Origin: Alistipes sp. UBA943
GTDB lineage: Bacteria; Bacteroidota; Bacteroidia; Bacteroidales; Rikenellaceae
Assembly (NCBI GenBank): GCA_002293345.1
Contig: DBDB01000075.1
Coordinates: forward strand, 1 to 9,786
Length of the DNA stretch: 9,786 nt
Direction: 5' to 3'
In this document: positions 5,813-9,786 of the stretch, piece by piece
How the letters are laid out: each line of letters starts with the position of its first letter
Position numbering within the stretch: the stretch's first letter is position 1
Notes under the pieces: generated by a model
Told to the model about the DNA's origin: nothing
Seen by the model: only the letters and a program-made list of their open reading frames with translations
The model's database searches: none
Program-made: the position numbers and the translations under genes

Positions 5813-7135
5813 ATGAAACGACGTCTCACGCATCCCGTCCGGATCGGCACCACCACCATCGGCGGTACCCATTCCATCGCCATACAGTCGATGACCAACA
5901 CCGACACGAACGATACGGCCGCTTGTGTGGCACAGATCCGACGCATCTACGATGCCGGTGCCCCGATGGTGCGTCTCACCGCACAGGGACGCCGCGAGGC
6001 GGAGAATCTGCAACACATCGTGTCGTCTCTTCGGGAGAACGGTTGCAGCGTGGGAATTATTGCGGATATCCATTTCGCACCGGAACTGGCCTCCATCGCC
6101 GCACGGTACGTGGACAAGGTGCGTATCAATCCGGGGAACTATGACATCGTGAAATTTCCGGCGTTGATCGAGCAGTGTCGCGAACGCGGGGTGGCGATAC
6201 GCATCGGTGTCAACCACGGATCCCTCGCCCAACGCATCTTCGACCGATACGGTGACACCCCCGAAGGCATGGTCGCCTCGGCCATGGAGTTCCTCGAACT
6301 CTGCCGCGACCACGATTTCGATCAGGTGGTCGTGTCGATGAAGTCGAGTAACGTCCGGGTGATGGTCGCGGCGTATCGACTCTTAGTCGATACCATGGCC
6401 GAGGCTCCCGCCCAAGCAAGCACCCCCGGATGCATGACATATCCCATCCATTTGGGTGTGACCGAGGCCGGCGACGGGTTGGACGGACGCATCAAGAGTG
6501 CCGTGGGGATCGGTGTGCTGTTGCGGGAGGGGATCGGTGACACGATACGCGTGTCGTTGACCGAAGATCCCGAACATGAAGTCCCTGTCGGGCGACTCCT
6601 CGCGGAACACTGTGCGAAACCGATTCCGGCGAGTTATGACGATACGGATATCGAGACCGTGGCGATCAAAGCGGCGGCGGATCTGGGTGGCCCGTTGCTG
6701 GACGGCCAAACGAAGGAGATACACCTCATCGCCCCCCACCTGACACCCGAACAGATCCGCACCATCGAGGACGGCATTCTCCAAGCGGCACGGGTCAAGA
6801 TCACCCGCACGGAGTACATCGCCTGCCCGAGTTGCGGGCGCACGCTGTACGACATTCAAGGGACGCTGGCGGCGATCAAGGCACGCACGTCGCACCTGAA
6901 GATACGTATCGGTGTGATGGGTTGTATCGTCAACGGTCCGGGTGAAATGGCCGATGCGGATTACGGGTACGTCGGTGCGGCACCGGGACACATCACGCTC
7001 TACAAGGGTCGTGAGGTGGTCGAGCGTAACATCCCGCAGGCCGAGGCGTTGGATAAATTGGTGGAGTTGATCAAAGCCAATGGCGACTGGACTCCGGCCC
7101 CTCCGCAAACAACAGATCCACAACCGACAAATTAG
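5813..7135 (+). CDS. ispG: 4-hydroxy-3-methylbut-2-enyl diphosphate synthase IspG (GcpE), compact form
   Basis: IspG reduces methylerythritol cyclodiphosphate to HMBPP, the penultimate MEP-pathway step, using a [4Fe-4S] cluster. The TIM-barrel part shows IQSMTNTDTNDT (24-35), VRLTAQGRREAENL (53-66), ADIHFAP (84-90), KVRINPGNY (102-110), AIRIGVNHGSL (128-138), HLGVTEAGDGLDGRIKSA (213-230) and DTIRVSLTEDP (243-253). The cluster-binding domain has CPSC (Cys338, Cys341), then MGCIVNGPGE (Cys371, Glu378). Between them, about 254-330, lies a short insert absent in E. coli IspG, whose end (KAAADLGGPLLDG, GILQAARVKITRTEYI) is typical of Bacteroidetes IspG. At 440 residues the protein is far shorter than the roughly 600 I recall for that group. 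The ATG at 5813 is preferred over an in-frame ATG at 5765, because a promoter lies between them and family alignment starts at KRRLTHPVRIG. Its 3' end overlaps the convergent WbqC-like gene by 65 bp. Confidence 0.95.
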   Translation: MKRRLTHPVRIGTTTIGGTHSIAIQSMTNTDTNDTAACVAQIRRIYDAGAPMVRLTAQGRREAENLQHIVSSLRENGCSVGIIADIHFAPELASIAARYVDKVRINPGNYDIVKFPALIEQCRERGVAIRIGVNHGSLAQRIFDRYGDTPEGMVASAMEFLELCRDHDFDQVVVSMKSSNVRVMVAAYRLLVDTMAEAPAQASTPGCMTYPIHLGVTEAGDGLDGRIKSAVGIGVLLREGIGDTIRVSLTEDPEHEVPVGRLLAEHCAKPIPASYDDTDIETVAIKAAADLGGPLLDGQTKEIHLIAPHLTPEQIRTIEDGILQAARVKITRTEYIACPSCGRTLYDIQGTLAAIKARTSHLKIRIGVMGCIVNGPGEMADADYGYVGAAPGHITLYKGREVVERNIPQAEALDKLVELIKANGDWTPAPPQTTDPQPTN

Positions 7136-7658
7136 GCACGAACGCCATCCGGTCGGCAAAAACCTGTACGTAGGGTTGTATTGCCGATTGCTCCACGTGG
7201 AGCAATTTCGGACGCATGTCCGTGTCGTTCGGCGAGGCGTGGAGGTAGGATTCGGAGAGTCGCGGCATGTCGATTTTCAGCGCTCTGCAAAGAGTCTCCA
7301 ACAGGGCCAGGTTGTAATCGACCAAAAACTCATATCGCCGTTCATAAAACGGCCGCAACCCGTCCCAATAGTGATCGAAATAGGGTGCATGTGCGTACGC
7401 CGAGACGAGCGCCCCGGCATGTCGGTGCTGCCAACGCTTGGAGTAGTCGATACGCACGTCTCGCATCGGGGTTCGGGGATGGTTGGCACGTTGCACATGA
7501 ACCGACAACTCCTCAATACCGTCGCTGCCCAAAATTCGCGTCCTGTTCCTCTCCGAACGTTTCACGAAATGCTCCCCCAGATCGACGACCGCATCCCCTC
7601 GCGACACCGCCGCAAAGTAGGACACGGAACCCAGATAAGTGAGCGGAAGGATCGTCAT
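7071..7658 (-). CDS. WbqC-like family protein
   Basis: The 195-residue protein matches the WbqC family, first named from O-antigen gene clusters and common in Bacteroidetes, with no firm biochemical role. Visible marks are the N-terminal LTYLGSVSYFAAV (6-18), GEHFVKRSERNRTRIL (28-43), RDVRIDYSKRWQHRH (66-80), SAYAHAPYFDHYW (86-98), RPFYERRYEFLVDYN (102-116) and the terminal PNLSVVDLLFAEGP (175-188). Length and both ends are normal, so it looks intact. ATG start, three nt after the stop of the GH2-fold gene, so the two are surely co-transcribed from the promoter at 9371-9405. The final 65 bp overlap the 3' end of ispG on the other strand, and both reading frames carry conserved family sequence into the overlap. 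No signal peptide is seen, so it is probably cytoplasmic. Confidence 0.87.
   Translation of the reverse strand: MTILPLTYLGSVSYFAAVSRGDAVVDLGEHFVKRSERNRTRILGSDGIEELSVHVQRANHPRTPMRDVRIDYSKRWQHRHAGALVSAYAHAPYFDHYWDGLRPFYERRYEFLVDYNLALLETLCRALKIDMPRLSESYLHASPNDTDMRPKLLHVEQSAIQPYVQVFADRMAFVPNLSVVDLLFAEGPESSRHWL
7187..7206. repeat. 20-bp perfect palindrome inside the WbqC-like gene
   Basis: ATTGCTCCAC (7187-7196) is followed directly by its reverse complement, giving a perfect 20-bp palindrome; CCG and CGG just outside add three pairs around a TT bulge. It lies 52 nt after the ispG stop, within the opposing gene, where it encodes LHVEQSA. As RNA it would fold into an 8-bp stem with a 4-nt loop followed by TT, so it may act as an ispG 3' end or a protein-binding site. 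Confidence 0.45.
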
Positions 7659-7661
7659 GAT

Positions 7662-9365
7662 CTATCGAAACAGTTCGGGTGTCCACCAATTTTGATAGCG
7701 CGTGAATGCCTCCTTGCGGTGACGGCGGTCGAACGTAACCAGTCCCGTCGTCTCCACCCCGTCGGGCGTGTCAATCCTGCGCGCCGCACCGAAATCGAAC
7801 AGATCCACCCACACGCCCCAAAGCAACGTGTCGCGTTCCAGTTGCTCGATGTACGCCCCGTGGAACCGTGTCTGACGCGTCTCGTTCATCCCGCTCGGCA
7901 CGCTGTACGTGATCCCCGAACGGAGGTGTGTCCAGTTGCGTCCCAATTGCTCCAGCCACAACGTCAGGTCCTCCGTCGCACCCTCGTCCCATCCCACTTT
8001 CTGAGACCACACGATCAGATCCGTCACGGTATTTAATACCCCGTCCTGGTCGCTGCATGCCACCGTCGGACGTGACGGATCCAACTTATGCGCCAGTTCG
8101 TTCAGCGTCTCGATATATGGCACCGGGTCGGGCCCACGCATCCAGATACGGTCGAAAATACCCCACATAACGACCGACGGATGGTGCATGTTTTGTGCGA
8201 TGATCTCACGCAACTGTTGGCGTCCGTTCTCCTCGAATCCGGGCGTCGGGATATAAGAAATGTCACTCAAAAACGGGGCGCGCGAGAATGGCAGGTCGAT
8301 CCACACCATTACTCCGGCTTCGTCACACAGATCGTACAGTTGCTGTGCATGGGGTCCCGAGGGGGAACGCAACGCATTGGCATTCACCTCACGCACGACC
8401 GCGAAATCATCCGCTATATCCTTGTCTGTCAATGCGTTGCCAATACCCACACGGTCGTAACGCAACGCAACTCCATGTACGTCGACCGCTTCGCCATTCA
8501 GTGCCAGTTTCTGCGTCGGGGTGATGGAGATGCTGCGGAATCCCGTTGTGAGGGTCACCTCGTCGTTTGACAATTCGCTCTCCACCGTAACCTTAACTGT
8601 GTATAGCTGAGGCGATTGCGGACTCCACAGTCGCGGACGCTCGATCGCGAACGACTGTGTCACAGGATTTTGACCGTCAACCCGCACCCGTGCCACTTTC
8701 GACACCACTGCAACTCCCTCTGTGTCTGTCATTTCGAGTGTCAATCGACACGACGTTTCACCCCGCGAGGTTAGGTGTGCCTCCACCGTCCCCTCGACAC
8801 GCTCCTCCGTCACGGTTTTCTGTCGCACGATCACTCCGTCCGTACCCAAATAGAGGGGCGAAATGGCCGATGCGTTCGTAACGATCAGTTCCACATCGCG
8901 GTAGATACCGCCATAGACATTGTGCAGTGCAGACAGGGGCAACACACTGTCTGTGAGTGAGTTACTCACCGCGACACGCAGCCGGTTCTCCGTACCGAAA
9001 CGGACGAAATCCGTGATCTCGAACGCAAACGCCGTCGATCCGCCACGATGCTCCCCCACAAATTTTCCATTGACAAACACCTGTGCCGTTGTCTCGACCC
9101 CGTGGAACTTCACGAACAACCGCCTGTCGGTCCACTCCTGCGGCACATCGAACTTACGCTGATAATCGCCCGTGGTTCGTAAATAGGTGGGATTCGGGGC
9201 CAGCGCATCGAGATTCCACGTGTGAGGGATCCGCACCGCCCGTGCGGCGTCCGTGCTGCCCTCGTGACGGTACGAAAACTGCCATCCGTCACGCCATTTC
9301 GTCACCTCGCGTGCCTTTGCGCACACACACAACATCAACAAAATCGGTAATACAACTCGTTTCAT
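7662..9365 (-). CDS. Secreted glycoside hydrolase family 2-fold protein, probably catalytically inactive
   Basis: The 567-residue product has a signal peptide (MKR, VVLPILLMLCVC, cleavage after AKA at about 18) and the GH2 domain order: sugar-binding jelly roll (about 19-165, with PHTWN and YGGIYRDVEL), immunoglobulin-like domain (about 168-280), and TIM barrel (about 283-567) ending WVDLFDFGAA (519-528) and GLVTFDRRHRKEAF. This places it with Bacteroidetes GH2 beta-galactosidase-like enzymes. The key residues are not there, however. HPSVVMWGIF is followed by Asp-Arg (405-406) where the acid/base Asn-Glu belongs. GITYSVPSG has Tyr487 where the nucleophile Glu of a GISEYGAG motif belongs. HGVALRYDR replaces HGVxRHQDR. 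The frame is intact, so it reads as a conserved pseudo-enzyme, perhaps carbohydrate-binding. I chose the ATG at 9365; a TTG at 9392 would put the promoter inside the gene. Confidence 0.88.
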   Translation of the reverse strand: MKRVVLPILLMLCVCAKAREVTKWRDGWQFSYRHEGSTDAARAVRIPHTWNLDALAPNPTYLRTTGDYQRKFDVPQEWTDRRLFVKFHGVETTAQVFVNGKFVGEHRGGSTAFAFEITDFVRFGTENRLRVAVSNSLTDSVLPLSALHNVYGGIYRDVELIVTNASAISPLYLGTDGVIVRQKTVTEERVEGTVEAHLTSRGETSCRLTLEMTDTEGVAVVSKVARVRVDGQNPVTQSFAIERPRLWSPQSPQLYTVKVTVESELSNDEVTLTTGFRSISITPTQKLALNGEAVDVHGVALRYDRVGIGNALTDKDIADDFAVVREVNANALRSPSGPHAQQLYDLCDEAGVMVWIDLPFSRAPFLSDISYIPTPGFEENGRQQLREIIAQNMHHPSVVMWGIFDRIWMRGPDPVPYIETLNELAHKLDPSRPTVACSDQDGVLNTVTDLIVWSQKVGWDEGATEDLTLWLEQLGRNWTHLRSGITYSVPSGMNETRQTRFHGAYIEQLERDTLLWGVWVDLFDFGAARRIDTPDGVETTGLVTFDRRHRKEAFTRYQNWWTPELFR

Positions 9366-9370
9366 GGGGA

Positions 9371-9405
9371 CAAAGATACAGTTTTTACGCAATCGTCCAT
9401 AAAAA
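9371..9405 (-). promoter_or_regulatory. Promoter of the GH2-fold/WbqC-like pair, near-leaderless
   Basis: On the minus strand TTTTTA (9405-9400), a 21-nt spacer and a perfect -7 box TATCTTTG (9378-9371) precede TCCCC and the ATG at 9365. The five-nt gap between box and start codon puts the expected transcription start at or next to the ATG. The -33 side overlaps the first bases of the FISUMP remnant. Confidence 0.65.
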
Positions 9406-9603
9406 CCAATTCTCCTCCCCGCGCCGGGGTACCGTGACGACGCCGTTGGTCAGCTGTACGATCAGACGTTCTACGGGTTCTACTGGTCTTGGCAGGCGAC
9501 GTCTACGACGCTTGCACGACGGTTGTATTTCAGTTCCACGGCGTTCGATACGAGTACCAGTGTCGTCTGGTACGTCTTCTCCATCCGTTGTGTAAAGATC
9601 TAA
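9403..9603 (+). pseudogene. 3' remnant of a FISUMP-domain protein gene
   Basis: Reading rightward from just after a stop at 9400, the frame is open for 66 codons to the TAA at 9601 but has no start codon. The translation carries the C-terminal half of a FISUMP domain: LLPAPGYRDDAVGQLYD, then YGFYWSW, ARRLYFSS, and the closing SIRCVKI. It parallels the end of the intact FISUMP lipoprotein at 1131-2120 (LPFAGNRLPSGAL, YGSCALYLS, SVRCVK). All upstream sequence is missing; the GH2 promoter and gene lie there on the other strand. It is therefore a 5'-truncated fragment, with the break near 9403. An 80-codon frame on the opposite strand across the same bases shows no family marks. A functional short gene is unlikely, since neither start nor promoter is visible. 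Confidence 0.68.
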
Positions 9604-9607
9604 TGTA

Positions 9608-9625
9608 GGGTGGGAAACACCGCCC
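9608..9625 (+). other. Small hairpin after the FISUMP remnant
   Basis: GGGTGG (9608-9613) and CCGCCC (9620-9625) pair around a GAAACA loop with one G-U pair. It begins four nt after the remnant's stop codon. No T-tract follows, so it could be what is left of the old gene's terminator, or chance. Confidence 0.25.
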
Positions 9626-9661
9626 AAGGATGGAGAGCAAGCAGTTTTCAGGGTGTAGATA

Positions 9662-9690
9662 AAATTTCATCCCAAAAATTTGTGAAATTT
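9662..9690. repeat. AT-rich inverted repeat over the -33 box of the tRNA promoter
   Basis: AAATTTCA (9662-9669) and TGAAATTT (9683-9690) are perfect reverse complements separated by 13 nt. The second arm begins directly after the -33 TTTG (9679-9682) of the promoter driving the tRNA gene. It may be an operator or curvature element, but AT-rich repeats of this size also occur by chance. Confidence 0.3.
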
Positions 9691-9709
9691 AGAATTATGT
9701 CTACCTTTG
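9679..9709 (+). promoter_or_regulatory. Consensus Bacteroidetes promoter of the tRNA gene
   Basis: TTTG (9679-9682), a 19-nt spacer and TACCTTTG (9702-9709) match the Bacteroidetes consensus exactly. Transcription would begin around 9713-9716, giving a leader of about 50 nt before the tRNA at 9767. In that leader ATCCGC (9718-9723) can pair with GCGGAT (9748-9753). Confidence 0.75.
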
Positions 9710-9766
9710 CACTCACCATCCGCGGAAAATGGTTATTGTGTGACCTTGCGGATACGGAACACATTT

Positions 9767-9786
9767 GCGGAAATAGCTCAGTTGGT
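9767..9786 (+). tRNA. 5' end of a tRNA gene, cut by the window edge
   Basis: The last 20 bases, GCGGAAATAGCTCAGTTGGT, are a typical tRNA start: 7-nt acceptor strand GCGGAAA, TA, then D-stem GCTC and D-loop AGTTGGT. A consensus promoter lies 57 nt upstream. The anticodon is outside the window, so the amino acid cannot be told; glycine is one candidate from the acceptor sequence alone. Confidence 0.82.

Noticed and set aside
7641..7670. Possible separate promoter or terminator between the GH2-fold and WbqC-like genes
   Set aside because: Only three bases separate stop and start, and no TAnnTTTG box or hairpin is evident, so the genes look translationally coupled.
7080..8036. 318-codon rightward open frame opposite the WbqC-like and GH2-fold genes
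   Set aside because: It has no family motifs, is rich in Arg, His and Pro as antisense frames of GC-rich genes are, and both genes on the other strand have clear conserved domains.
9385..9627. 80-codon leftward frame upstream of the GH2-fold gene
   Set aside because: It shows no motif, and the opposite strand of the same bases reads as a clear FISUMP domain end.
1..9786. Mobile element, phage, toxin-antitoxin or defence system
   Set aside because: I saw no transposase, integrase, recombinase, restriction or toxin motif on either strand. The tRNA at the right edge is a possible integration site, but nothing in the window uses it.

Overview
The window looks like a piece of a Bacteroidota (Bacteroidales) chromosome. 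Three things point there. Promoters carry the Bacteroidetes sigma-factor signature (TTTG, about 19-21 nt, TAnnTTTG). The gene content includes FISUMP-domain lipoproteins, a WbqC-like protein, a YGVP-type small lipoprotein and an IspG with the Bacteroidetes-style insert. Shine-Dalgarno sequences are mostly weak or absent. The rather GC-rich coding sequence would fit a group such as Alistipes/Rikenellaceae, but that is a guess.

Layout. Positions 1-164 hold no gene but a cluster of hairpins and a short direct repeat, at the 3' end of a leftward gene set. From 5739 down to 165, five minus-strand genes with gaps of 12-40 nt look like one operon: a small lipoprotein, recG helicase, a membrane-anchored coiled-coil protein of unknown function, a lipoprotein with an InlB-like and a FISUMP domain, and a trans-polyprenyl diphosphate synthase. 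A 73-bp divergent promoter region (5740-5812) separates them from ispG, read rightward. ispG overlaps tail to tail by 65 bp with a leftward pair, a WbqC-like gene and a secreted GH2-fold protein, which share a promoter at 9371-9405. The last 380 bases carry the 3' remnant of a second FISUMP gene, small inverted repeats, a consensus promoter and the first 20 nt of a tRNA gene.

How the genes fit together. IspG (late MEP pathway) and the polyprenyl diphosphate synthase both serve isoprenoid supply. RecG handles branched DNA. The other genes are envelope or surface proteins with no obvious link to those roles, so co-transcription seems to be genome packing rather than one pathway.

The most notable points are: the GH2 protein lacks both expected catalytic glutamates and several neighbouring active-site residues; an unannotated FISUMP gene remnant begins at the GH2 promoter; ispG and the GH2 gene share the layout TATCTTTR-N5-ATG, predicting leaderless transcripts; IspG is strongly shortened compared with typical Bacteroidetes IspG; and two operon genes start with TTG, one behind an unusually strong Shine-Dalgarno. 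I saw no clear defence, mobile or CRISPR system.
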